From: Archivesica marissinica
Lineage: Eukaryota; Mollusca; Bivalvia; Venerida; Vesicomyidae
Length of the DNA stretch: 64,000 nucleotides
NCBI GenBank assembly: GCA_014843695.1
Contig: CM026400.1
Location: 16,196,294-16,260,293, forward strand
Reading direction: 5' to 3'
Shown here: positions 10,338 through 19,411 of the stretch, in pieces
Position numbering within the stretch: the first letter of the stretch is position 1
Layout of the letters: each line of letters begins with the position of its first letter
Translations under genes and position numbers: made by a program
Notes under the pieces: generated by a model
Seen by the model: the letters and a program-made list of their open reading frames with translations, nothing else
Database searches by the model: none
Told to the model about the DNA's origin: nothing

Positions 10338-10499
10338 TAATAAGTATCAACCGTGGTATATCCCAGAATAACCCTCGTTTGTCGTACTTATGCGTAGAAA
10401 TATATCATATATGCCTTCGGCCTTCGTGATATATTTCTACGCATAAGAACTTCAAACTCGGGTTATTCTGCGATATACCACGGTTGATACTTATTATTT
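10338..10499. repeat. Long hairpin (arms about 70 bp, loop about 20 bp)
   Basis: The left arm (ATAATAAGTATCAACCGTGG ... TTATGCGTAGAAATATATC) pairs with the right arm (GATATATTTCTACGCATAA ... CCACGGTTGATACTTATTAT) around CTTCGGCCTTCGT. The same hairpin is at 58348-58504. It is probably the end of a mobile element. Confidence 0.88.
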
Positions 10500-10516
10500 A
10501 TTAATACCACTTTCAG

Positions 10517-10631
10517 GTTGTGATGTATAAACCAGGAGGTAAAGCGGAGATCATTCGTTCCCAGCAGAAAGATGAGTATTACTTGACGTATTTGAGAGAC
10601 ATGACGGCAGATGTAATGCACAGTATTCTTG
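10517..10631 (+). CDS. PEX10: PEX10-like exon 1 (start codon at 10523)
   Basis: An acceptor-like TTTCAG ends at 10516, ATG is at 10523 and the donor CTTG|GTACGT starts at 10632. It encodes MYKPGGKAEIIRSQQKDEYY and onward (36 codons, ending phase 1). The core EIIR-QKDEYY...L is the conserved N-terminus of peroxin-10, a RING-type ubiquitin ligase of the peroxisomal membrane that acts in receptor recycling during matrix protein import. The exon begins 17 bases after a long hairpin repeat (10338-10499), so the upstream acceptor may be fortuitous and the 5' UTR may come from repeat sequence. It lies inside an intron of the membrane protein gene, on the same strand. Confidence 0.72.
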
Positions 10632-10646
10632 GTACGTTATATAATA

Positions 10647-11472
10647 GGCAACCTCCGTGGCCGAGTGGTTATGATTGTTGACTTCAAATCACTTGACCCT
10701 CACCTCTGTAGGTTCCAATCACTTGCCCCTCACCTCTGTAGGTTCCAATCACTTGCCCCTCACCTGTAGTTCAAACACTCACCCCCACCCTGTAGGTTCC
10801 AATCACTTGCCCCTCACCTCTGTACCAACACCCCCCACCCACCAACACCCCCTCACTCTGTAGGTTCAAATCACTTGCCCCTCACCTCTGTACCAACACC
10901 CCCCACCTCTGTAGGTTCCAATCACTTGCCCCTCACCTCTGTAGGTTCCAATTACTTGCCCCTCACCTCTGTAGGTTCAAATCACTTGCTCCTAACCTCT
11001 GTAGGTTCAAATCACTTGCTCCTCACCTCTGTAGGTTCAAATCACTTGCTCCTCACCTCTGTAGGTTCAAATCACTTGCTCCTCACCTCTGTTACTCTGT
11101 AGGTTCAAATCACTTGCTCCTCACCTCTTTACTCTGTAGGTTCAAATCACTTGCTCCTCACCTCTTTACTCTGTAGGTTCAAATCACTTGCTCCTCACCT
11201 CTGTTACTCTGTAGGTTCAAATCACTTGCTCCTCACCTCTGTAGGTTCAAATCACTTGCTCCTCACCTCTGTAGGTTCAAATCACTTGCTCCTCACCTCT
11301 GTTACTCTGTAGGTTCAAATCACTTGCTCCTCACCTCTGTTACTCTGTAGGTTCAAATCACTTGCTCCTCACCTCTGTAGGTTCAAATCACTTGCACCTC
11401 ACCTCTGTAGGTTCAAATCACTTGCTCCTCACCTCTGTTACTCTGTAGGTTCAAATCACTTGCTCCCCACTT
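10647..11472 (+). repeat. 30-bp minisatellite grown from a tRNA-like SINE head
   Basis: It starts with a tRNA-like head (ACCTCCGTGGCCGAGTGGTT, then GACTTCAAATCACTTG) and continues with about 25 copies of ACTTGCTCCTCACCTCTGTA plus GGTTCAAATC. The unit equals the stretch from the anticodon arm to the B box of the SINE head. Confidence 0.85.
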
Positions 11473-11702
11473 CTCCCTAAAAAAATTCGTTTTTTGTTTT
11501 TACGATTTTTATAAATCATTTTTTTGTCTAGTAAGATACACTGGCCCATTATAAAGCACTCCTTCTATTCAAATGTTGTATTTAATGGTTGTACTGTGCA
11601 TTTTAACCCTATTTTGCAGAAGTATATTAAAGAACACCATTTAAGGAAGCGATCACGCGCTTTCTCACTTCTCCCAAAAATTCTGACCTAGAATGAACCC
11701 TG
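11473..11702. mobile_element. CAGGG-TIR MITE, left-truncated copy
   Basis: It shares AAGATACACTGGCCCATTAT and TTCTATTCAAATGTTGTATT with 16698-17028 and ends GACCTAGAATGAACCCTG. Its left end is lost in the neighbouring array. Confidence 0.7.
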
Positions 11703-12164
11703 AATAATAGCTGGAGAGACGCCATAAGCAGGTCAAGTGACATTAAACCACAAAAACAATCAAAACAAACAATCAAAAAGCCATTATTTTGCCTTCATCT
11801 ATCCATTTACGACTTTAAATTGTGGATGCAAAAGGACACCATACAACTACTATACTACTATAGTGTAACTAGACAACCAGAGTGATGTCATACATCAACT
11901 ATCGTTCAACCAGCGAATAGACTGTCAAACAGGTAAAACGTTTTTAATAGAGAGTGCGACATTTTAGGTTGAAATTTTCACTAGTAGAATAATTTATACG
12001 TCTTTATTGTCTGTGTATGTGACTAATGGAAATCATACCACTGTATTTGCATTTTTTGCTTAAAAGATGAAATAATTATTATTTATATGAAGCGAAAATC
12101 TGCATAATATTTATAATTTCCCAGATATCTGTAACCACTAACAAACAGGATTGTCCTATGGATC
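11703..12164. other. Unannotated intronic sequence
   Basis: AT-rich single-copy-looking sequence. I see no ORF, splice-supported exon or clear repeat. Confidence 0.5.
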
Positions 12165-12352
12165 CGCGTTCGCTTCAGGTGCGAAAGGTCCGGAGTTCGA
12201 ACCCCGCTGAAGCCATTACAAATGTGCCCTTAGGCAAGGCATTTAATTTCCACGTTACCTCTTCTCTCTCCTCCATCAGGAATGAGGTCTCGAGAGTATA
12301 TAAGCTATAAGAACTTGTTTCACAATCGAGCTAAAAATAAATTTGTATAAAC
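12165..12352 (+). mobile_element. SINE family 4 copy
   Basis: GCTTCAGGTGCGAAAGGTCC then GGAGTTCGAACCCCGC (B box), the CCCTTAGGCAAGGCATTTAA body and the AATCGAGCTAAAAATAAATT tail. Confidence 0.75.
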
Positions 12353-12361
12353 TAAACAGGA

Positions 12362-12552
12362 TTGTCCTATGGCATGTTAGTGGCATGGTATTGTAAATAT
12401 CGTCTGATGACCATTGTTAGTGGCATGATATTGTAAATATCGTCTCTGATGACCATTGTTAGTGGCATGATATTGTAAATATCGTCTCCGATGACCATTG
12501 TTCGTGGCATGATATTGTAAATATCGTCTCCGATGACCATTGTTAGTGGCAT
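12362..12552. repeat. 42-bp minisatellite, about 4.5 copies
   Basis: The unit is GTTAGTGGCATGATATTGTA followed by AATATCGTCTCCGATGACCA and TT, with small changes between copies. Confidence 0.88.
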
Positions 12553-12677
12553 GATGACCTCACAAATAAATCACAGAAAGTGTTTGCATTTCAGTATATC
12601 TCAGATATACAAATAAATCGGGGATGAATTTGCGTTTACATACCATAACGGGACTAGCGTGAGTTCGCATATCAGCA

Positions 12678-12953
12678 CTACTAGACATGTGCAATGTATC
12701 TACTAGACATGTGCAATGCATCTACTAGACATGTGCAATGTATCTACTAGACATGTGCAATGCATCTACTAGACATGTGCAATGCATCTACTAGACATGT
12801 GCAATGCATCTACTAGACATGTGCAATGCATCTACTAGACATGTGCAATGCATCTACTAGACATGTGCAATGTGCAATGCATCTACTAGACATGTGCAAT
12901 GCATCTACTAGACATGTGCAATGCATCTACTAGACATGTGCAATGCATCTACT
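12678..12953. repeat. 22-bp minisatellite, about 12-13 copies
   Basis: The unit is TACTAGACATGTGCAATGCA plus TC; two or three copies read GTATC. One copy has an internal duplication (GTGCAATGTGCAATGC). Confidence 0.9.
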
Positions 12954-13035
12954 ATTGTTCAGCTAATCGTTTGAACCTGAACTCGCTGAAACTAATGAAT
13001 GCTATAAACCTCAACTAGTATTTTGTGTTATGTAG

Positions 13036-13116
13036 GACCTAGGGTCTGGATAGCATGGAGGAGGGAGGTGGACATAATGGCTGATCTCGGCTACTTTCTG
13101 CTCACTACCATGTCAG
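13036..13116 (+). CDS. PEX10: PEX10-like exon 2
   Basis: The exon lies between TTATGTAG (ending 13035) and G|GTAAGA (from 13117), phase 1-1, 81 nt. It encodes GPRVWIAWRREVDIMADLGY followed by FLLTTMS. This aligns with the PEX10 segment following the EYY motif (G-x-R-x-W-x-x-W-R-x-E-V-x-x-x-x-D-x-x-Y-F-x-L-T-T), which I recognise from the vertebrate protein. It continues exactly in frame from exon 1. The 3' end of this exon with its donor recurs in four 113-bp tandem copies at 13553-13990. Confidence 0.78.
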
Positions 13117-13990
13117 GTAAGACTTCCTCTAGGGCTCACGCAGCTATCCCGATATATACTGGTATATTTAATGTACATGATATACATTGTAGGAACTATT
13201 GTATGTAGAAAAGCTGCAGGGCATGCACTAGACTTTGAAAGTGAAAGAGTCAATGACCCTTGTCAAGCTGTCTTTTTCAAGAGTCAATATGCATGTTATA
13301 TACGTTCAGTACAGGTAACTTTTTCCCACATGAATAACCACATTTTCACTTTCAACTGCGTCAACGAGAGTGATTAATATAAGTTGTTAAAACTTCTCAA
13401 TCGTTGTAAAATAACTAATGTTTAAACATTTTTACCCTCTATAGACCAACCATCGTTACAAATGTAAATTGCTTTATAATGGCATTATGCTGTACTACCG
13501 TATATAAAGCGTGTCTTAATTCTATTCTAAGAAATTTGTATTGTATATACCTCGGCTACTATCTGCGCACTACCATGTCAGGTAAGACTTCCTCTAGCGC
13601 CCACGCAGCTATCCCGATATATACTGGTATATTGATGTTCTAAGTAATTTGTATTGTATATACCTCGGCTACTATCTGCTCACTACCATGTCAGGTAGGA
13701 CTTCCTCTAGAGCTCATGCAGCTATCCCGATATATACTGGTATATTGCTGTTCTAAGTAATTTGTATTGTATATACCTCGGCTACTATCTGCTCACTACC
13801 ATGTCAGGTAAGACTTCCTCTAGCGCCCACGCAGCTATCCCGATATATACTGGTATATTTCTGTTCTAAGTAATTTGTATTGTATATACCTCGGCTACTA
13901 TCTGCTCACTACCATGTCAGGTAGGACTTCCTCTAGAACACATGCAGCTATCCCGATATATACTGGTATATTGCTGTTCTAAGTAATTTG
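13086..13990 (+). repeat. 113-bp repeat carrying the PEX10 exon 2 3' end and donor
   Basis: The exon 2 end (CTCGGCTACTTTCTGCTCAC, ATGTCAG|GTAAG) and about 45 following intron bases recur in four tandem copies. The copied donors are at 13582, 13695, 13808 and 13921, each 113 bp apart. Two copies carry GTAAGA and two GTAGGA. About 390 bp separate the original from the first tandem copy. Confidence 0.9.
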
Positions 13991-13995
13991 TATTG

Positions 13996-14293
13996 TATAG
14001 CAATATACCAGTATATCGCAGCATTGAAGACTAGATTTGTATTGTATATACCAGTATATCGCAGCATTGAAGACTAGATTTGTATTGTATATACCAGTAT
14101 ATCGCAGCATTGAAGACTAGATTTGTATTATATATACCAGTATATCGCAGCATTGAAGACTAGATTTGTATTGTATATACCAGTATATCGCAGCATTGAA
14201 GACTAGATTTGTATTGTATATACCAGTATATCGCAGCATTGAAGACTAGATTTGTAATGTATATACCAGTATATCGCAGCATTGAAGACTAGA
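13996..14293. repeat. 43-bp minisatellite, about 7 copies
   Basis: The unit reads TATACCAGTATATCGCAGCA then TTGAAGACTAGATTTGTATT. Its TATACCAGTATAT core is the reverse complement of part of the preceding 113-bp unit, so it may have been seeded from it by inversion. Confidence 0.88.
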
Positions 14294-14564
14294 TGCAGAC
14301 ATCCTGTAATGAGTCGGCCTCAGATATACACAGAAACTTGAATGGTCCATTAGCATCTATGCCATAAACATTAACTGTTTTGAATGCTTAGATTCAACTT
14401 TGCCATTTAACCTTTCGGAATCCTTAAATTTTATGAGATGTCCGACTGACATCCCCATTCAAGTTGTTAAGACAGTAGAGCACTTAATATGCAAGCTTAA
14501 AAAAACAACAACCGTACATGTACCATCCAGTATGTCGATATATCTAGGGTTTATTCTAGAGTTG

Positions 14565-14814
14565 GTCCGCCTCCGTGGTCGAGCGGTTACGGTTGCTGAC
14601 TTGTATACCACTGTAACCTATCATCACTGATGGTGACGGGTTCGAGCCCCGCTCAGACCGTGGCTCATTTATATGAAAAAGTTGGCAGTTTCTTACGGAG
14701 GTTGGTGCACCCAAGTACTGGTTAACCGTTGGAGCCTGCCCAGGAAAGGTGTTGTTAGGTAAACTGCCCGCCAGTGATATAGCCCAAAATGGTGCTGATG
14801 CAGGCGTAAAACCC
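14565..14814 (+). mobile_element. SINE family 2, full copy
   Basis: The head GTCCGCCTCCGTGGTCGAGC, class II variable arm and B box are followed by the full body, including GTGATATAGCCCAAAATGGT. Confidence 0.8.
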
Positions 14815-15411
14815 AAAATATAATATAACATATTATTCTAGAGTGGAAAAAAGCGCAGGGTTGTTTAGAAAATGGTCTTGGTGCATTTTTTGAGTGGCTA
14901 TTTGGGTAGGTGCTGAATAGAGTACTAGTATTTCCCACTAGAAATGTTGCTAACGTACTGTGATTGACAGCTAATTATGCTTGATCAAAGAGGCAGTAGG
15001 GCGGTACATATCGGTCAAACGGACGGACAAGTTTGAGTTTATAAACGTCTGTCTGCCCAATGACACTCGCCCGTTGACGTTTATAACAAAAAAATTTAAA
15101 AAGCAAAAGGGCACACAATACGGACAAAAGGGCAGGGCTAAAAAGGGGCAGGGTGCCTTGTCATTGCACTGTAGAAAAAACCTTAATAGTAACATCGTCA
15201 TATTTTTTCATCAATGACACCTCTACAAATAATAGAGGAATTTTTACTTATTATGAAGAAATTTGATGTTACCTCAAGTAGTATAATTATAGTGAGTGAA
15301 AAACGTCTCCCTCAACGAAAAGCAGGGAAACATGAGCCAGCTCAGGGTGATTTCTCCCATGTCTAGCTGAATTCCTAGTGGAGCTTCCGTGCTGTAATGG
15401 ATATGGTGTTT
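14815..15411. other. Intronic sequence, no gene recognised
   Basis: It contains short open frames on both strands at 14971-15217 (a lysine-rich frame on +). They match no family I know and lack context. There is a purine-rich stretch (AAAAGGGCACACAATACGG, AAGGGCAGGGC). Confidence 0.4.
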
Positions 15412-15638
15412 CAGAGATCATTTTAGAGCCCTCTGGGGGCCCCACTTTTTTTACAATTTTCATACACAATTTTCGCCAGTAAGATACACTGACCCATATA
15501 AAGCAATCCTTCTATTCAAATGTTCTATTTAATGGTTGTACTGTGCATTTTAACAATATTTTGTTGAAATTTATTAAATAACACCATTTAAGGACGCTTT
15601 CTCATTTCTCCCAAAATTCTGACGTAGAATGAACCCTG
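15412..15638. mobile_element. CAGGG-TIR MITE, diverged copy
   Basis: The left end CAGAGATCATTTTAGAG and right end GACGTAGAATGAACCCTG are diverged TIRs. The interior matches 16698-17028. Confidence 0.65.
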
Positions 15639-15639
15639 T

Positions 15640-15790
15640 GTTTGCCTTCTTACCAAGAGGTTGTGAGTTTGAAACCACATTGCCTCTTCACTCTCCCCCA
15701 TGGTGGTGGTTTCTATCAGGATTGATGTCACGAGAGCGATTAATCTAATATTGTAAAGACTTGTTTCGCAATCGAGCTAACAGAACTTTG
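15640..15790 (+). mobile_element. SINE family 4, partial copy
   Basis: ATTGCCTCTTCACTCTCCCC, the CATCAGGATTGATGTCACGA-like segment and the GTTTCGCAATCGAGCTAA tail. Confidence 0.5.
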
Positions 15791-15807
15791 CATTTACTAA
15801 ATTCTTG

Positions 15808-15969
15808 CTTTTAAATTTGAAAAATCTAGAATGTTTTCTTGACATCTTCTGTTCGTGTAAATTTGAAAAATCTAGAATGTATTTTTTGACACCTTCTTGA
15901 CACCTGTTCATGTAAATTTGAAAAATCTGGAATGTTTTCTTGACATCTTCTATTCATGTAAATTTTCAG
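15808..15969 (+). repeat. About 50-bp tandem repeat ending in the PEX10 exon 3 acceptor
   Basis: Three copies of AAATTTGAAAAATCTAGAAT then GTTTTCTTGACATCTTCT(G/A)T and TC(G/A)TGTA. The final partial copy runs into AAATTTTCAG, the acceptor. Confidence 0.75.
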
Positions 15970-16046
15970 GCTTTCAGACTATTGGAGAGGATTATGTGAA
16001 CATTGTTCAAGTGGATGTCGCCAAGAGACAAATACCCACAGCTCTG
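15970..16046 (+). CDS. PEX10: PEX10-like exon 3
   Basis: The acceptor AATTTTCAG ends at 15969 and the exon ends in phase 0 before GTGAGA at 16047. It encodes GFQTIGEDYVNIVQVDVAKR then QIPTAL, matching the PEX10 segment G-x-Q-T-x-G-E-x-Y-V-x-I-x-Q-V-D. Exons 1-3 give 89 residues, against about 330 for full PEX10. The later membrane segments and the C-terminal RING finger are not found anywhere in the window. The acceptor is preceded by three tandem copies of a roughly 50-bp unit whose last copy supplies the acceptor. Confidence 0.78.
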
Positions 16047-16254
16047 GTGAGATAATATCATTTTAGGCATCGCCAAGCTTTGAACTCATATCGCCATGGC
16101 AATACTATGCTTTGATTTCACATTGCCTTGCAGCCATGATATTGATAGGCTTTGAACAGTTGTTGCCACGGCAATACTAGACTTTGAACTCCGAAATCCA
16201 AGATGGCTATCGGGCCTGCCATCTTAGAAATTTATTTGACTAAAATATGTTCAA

Positions 16255-16535
16255 ATATGTTTTTTTTTAATTAATGATGGTCGATGCAATAAATAAAATT
16301 TTATTTTTAATTAATGTTTGTTGATGCAATAAATTCAATTTTATTTTTAATTAATGTTTGTTGATGCAATAAATTCAATTTTATTTTAATTAATGTTTGT
16401 CGATGCAATAAATTCAATTTTATTTTTAATTAATGTTTGTCGATGCAATAAATTCAATTTTATTTTTAATTAATGTTTGTCGATGCAATAAATTCAATTT
16501 TTTTTAATTATTGTTTGTCGATGCAATAAATTCGT
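16255..16535. repeat. 42-bp minisatellite, about 6-7 copies
   Basis: The unit is TTTTTAATTAATGTTTGTCG followed by ATGCAATAAATTCAATTTTA. Confidence 0.88.
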
Positions 16536-16697
16536 TATTGGGTTTGCTACTGACCTCTCACACAGTTGTTTCACAGTTATGTCATAATGTCGGGTCAATA
16601 AAATCGATCACCACATGACTCAAAATTAATAATGGCTGTTTGCAGTGTTTACACTAAGAGAGAAGAGATTAGGAGAGCATAAAACTGTTCGATATCA

Positions 16698-17028
16698 CAG
16701 GGCTCATTCTAGAGGGTGACTTGGGCGAAATAGTCGCCATAAGGACCCTGATTTCGATCACTCCTCCCTAAAAAAAAAGATTATTCTAAAAAAAAAAATA
16801 TTTTTGATTCTTTCTTTCTTTTCAATTTTCATTCAAAATATTGTCCAGTAAGATACACTGGCCCATTATAAAGCATGCCTTCTATTCAAATGTTTGTATT
16901 TAATGGTCATAATGTGTCTTTTAACCCTATTTTTTCAATATTTATTAAATATCACCATTCAAGTATGCAATCATGCAGTCGCGCTTTTTCTCACTTCTCT
17001 CAAAAATTCTGACGTAGAATGAGCCCTG
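16698..17028. mobile_element. MITE with 14-bp perfect TIRs (CAGGGCTCATTCTA)
   Basis: The 331-bp element starts CAGGGCTCATTCTA and ends TAGAATGAGCCCTG, a perfect inverted repeat. The CAGGG start is hAT-like. I could not see an 8-bp target duplication. Related copies are at 11473-11702 and 15412-15638. Confidence 0.8.
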
Positions 17029-17084
17029 TATTGGTATGTAATTAACCCCCGCCGAAAGAATGGGGCTTATACATAGTTCCTACG

Positions 17085-17365
17085 GCAGTCAAAAACACTG
17101 ATAAGATCTTATCTTGGCAGCCATTTTGACTGGCAAGTTTTATTAACGGCAATTTCATGATTTTACTAGTAATTCTTTAATTGCAACAACTTTATTAATT
17201 TTGGTTTCTTAATATAAAATTTGGTATGATTTTAAAGGTATTGAAATGTACTTTTTAAATATTAATTTATTTTTTGACAATGATGTATGGATTATAAATT
17301 ATAAGAACTTAACTTGCACCTATTTTTGAAAGTCTATTTTCACAGTTGAAATATTAAAGCAGCAT
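17085..17365. mobile_element. Dispersed element related to 48330-48755
   Basis: It shares AACACTGATA(A/G)GATCTTATCTTGG, AGTAATTCTTTAATTGCAA and TCTATTTTCACAGTTGAAATA with the 48 kb copy. Confidence 0.65.
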
Positions 17366-18542
17366 TACATCGTATGACATAAAATATATTCGAAAAATTC
17401 AAATTTTACGTATGGGTAGCAATGCTGCAACACATTCTTATATATTATAAATTGTATAATTATGTTCAATTAGTAAAGTGTTTTTTGCAATAAAACAAAC
17501 TCGAAACCGAAAGTAGGACTTTCCAAGTCGAACAGGTCACGCGCATTTATTTACAATCGGAACCGGATGTACATTCGGGATGAATCGTTCGCCTTCGGCA
17601 ATGATGAAAAAACGTGGTATTTTGTAAGTTCCGGAACCTAGTTGACCACAGCTGGCACAAGCTACATTGAATATATACGACATAGTCTATAAACGTGTAC
17701 AAATTTGAATGCTTAAATTTTAAAGGAAGAAAAGAACAGAATTGCAATAAATGTAATTCAGTGGCAATCGATGATGATTTTCTGCCACTCATTCTAAATG
17801 CAACTACATGCAAATTGTACAAGACTTAGTATATACATATATTATATGTCGTCTATTGTTGCAACCGTATATAATAATGAACATGTATTATTTACTTTTC
17901 ACAGCTATTATAGTGAAAAGACGGAGAAGAACTTGGCAGGGAGGTAAACGTGCAGAGGGGTTGTGGTAGAGGTGGCAAAGAGGAAGTTCTAGGAGTAGAA
18001 GTATATGAAGAGGTATTTATGAATGTTCCATTTTTGTCGACACAAGCTAATACCAATACTAAGCACTTTGTATGAGGAGCCTTGCTCAATGACACTACAT
18101 TTGTTCCGTGACGAGTATCGAACCTGGAACCCTATAGGCTTTCTATTCCAAATCTGGCACTCTACCATGGGTGTCACACAATTAAATACACATTCCAGCT
18201 TTATGTCTTATAACTAACATATCTAAAGGTTTTTGCAATACCTTTGATGATGTTTGCTGTGCAGACATACATGGCCATTATAATACAGTATTGTGCGCGA
18301 GATACATAGTCCTTTTAGACAGTACATTTGCTCATTCGGATGCGTATCAATGATATAAAAAGTGTTCTTCACTGAATCATGGATGTCACACAGGGCCACG
18401 TCACACATACAGTGAGTGACGCACCATCACCGTGAAGTCACATTGTTTGTTTAAAATGTTTTAATAAGATACTGTATTTTTTTCTTAATGGGATTCTGGC
18501 TGTTTATTTATGTACCTCATAGAAAATTCATTGCATTTACAG
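17366..18542. other. Intronic sequence, no gene recognised
   Basis: The motif AAAGCAGCATTACATCGTA at 17355 recurs at 22066, so an element edge is present. A - strand open frame at 17547-17822 has no recognised family or signals. The rest is unannotated. Confidence 0.45.
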
Positions 18543-18611
18543 GTTGTCATTGAGCAGGGTGTTGAGAAGATGCAGAATCTGGTACTCGATGATCAATCTC
18601 CACCACCATAA
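18543..18611 (+). CDS. Possible terminal exon of the truncated PEX10-like gene
   Basis: An acceptor (ATTTACAG ending 18542) is followed in the correct phase 0 by VVIEQGVEKMQNLVLDDQSP then PP and TAA. The stretch could align with the PEX10 region that follows the first membrane-proximal helix, but about 15 expected residues between IPTAL and this exon are missing, and the frame then stops. It is therefore either a degraded PEX10 exon read past its donor, or an unrelated acceptor-like site. Confidence 0.3.
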   Translation, partial: VVIEQGVEKMQNLVLDDQSPPP

Positions 18612-18877
18612 CCAGACCTCTACAACCAGCTGTTAGTACACAATATTGGTACAGGTGTGGACATTGCAATGAGATGGGGGCAGACTTGAACAAATAGTGT
18701 GAATGTCTGCCCAGCAACTGCATTTCAATGCGCAACGTAAGAATATATTCCAGTCATATATAGAGTATCAGTCAAATATGACTGTGCCAGTGCAAGTCAT
18801 AAATGTTTGGATGATATTTGCATCACTTAAAGTGTTACAAATGGAAGTTGATTGTGTGTGTATTTTACGGATATTTA

Positions 18878-19075
18878 ACATCGCTACCTGTTGCCCATAT
18901 GAGCTACACCTCTTGAAGAGATTAGTGATTTTAGTGGATTTTGCAATGATAAATCCTAGAGTCTCCTCTGCCTCGTTTACGTGAACGGTTTTGAGTCTTA
19001 TCCGAAAGACTATGATGTGAGTCATTTTAGTATGGTATAGTGGTGAGTTTAACCTGCGTGTTTAACCACTGGACC
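18878..19075 (-). mobile_element. SINE family 1, degraded copy
   Basis: GGATATTTAACATCGCTACC then TGTTGCCCATATGAGC(T)ACACCTC matches the reverse complement of the family 1 tail. The head is eroded (AACCACTGGACCGCTACAT). Confidence 0.6.
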
Positions 19076-19146
19076 GCTACATAATTGAAGTTGATTCTGA
19101 TCACAAATTATTATTCACTTGTTTATAAGTAACCTCACATATATAG

Positions 19147-19411
19147 TTGTGGCTGTCCGATTAGCGCTCGCTTCTCACAAATGCAACCCGTGTTCGATCC
19201 TCACATTTGGAAGTATGTGAGATGGTACGGTGGTCACCAGATCAGACAGGTGACCAGATCAGACAGGTGGGTTTTCTCCGGGTACTCTGGTTTCCTCCGA
19301 CACGAATGACCACAAATACTCAGTCATCCGCTCCAACAAGAGTGATTAATACAAGATGTTACAACTTGTTTCCCAGTCATTGTTATATAAATAAAGTTTA
19401 AACTTAACCTC
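19147..19411 (+). mobile_element. SINE family 3 copy
   Basis: GTGGCTGTCCGATTAGCGCT (A-box region), CCCGTGTTCGATCCTCACAT (B box), the GTATGTGAGATGGTACGGTG body and the ATAAATAAAGTTTAAACTTA end. It has an internal duplication of CAGATCAGACAGGTG. Confidence 0.7.

Larger units (their letters stand above)
8082..10406 (+). repeat. 2,325-bp duplicated segment, copy 1
   Basis: It matches 61663-63987 with a constant offset of 53,581, no indels and five substitutions that I could see. It is a composite containing a SINE family 2 copy, a SINE family 4 copy, about 650 bp of unannotated AT-rich sequence (8362-9010), a region with GTACCAAAC(A/G)TCTC(A/T)(G)A repeats, and the left part of the hairpin element. 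It has no convincing coding region. Confidence 0.95.

Noticed and set aside
14971..15217. Opposing 76-78 codon frames
   Set aside because: Low-complexity Lys/Gln-rich translation, no family, no splice or promoter support.
17547..17822. 91-codon - strand frame with several Cys/His residues
   Set aside because: Spacing does not fit THAP or zinc-finger motifs, and the sequence lies near an element edge.
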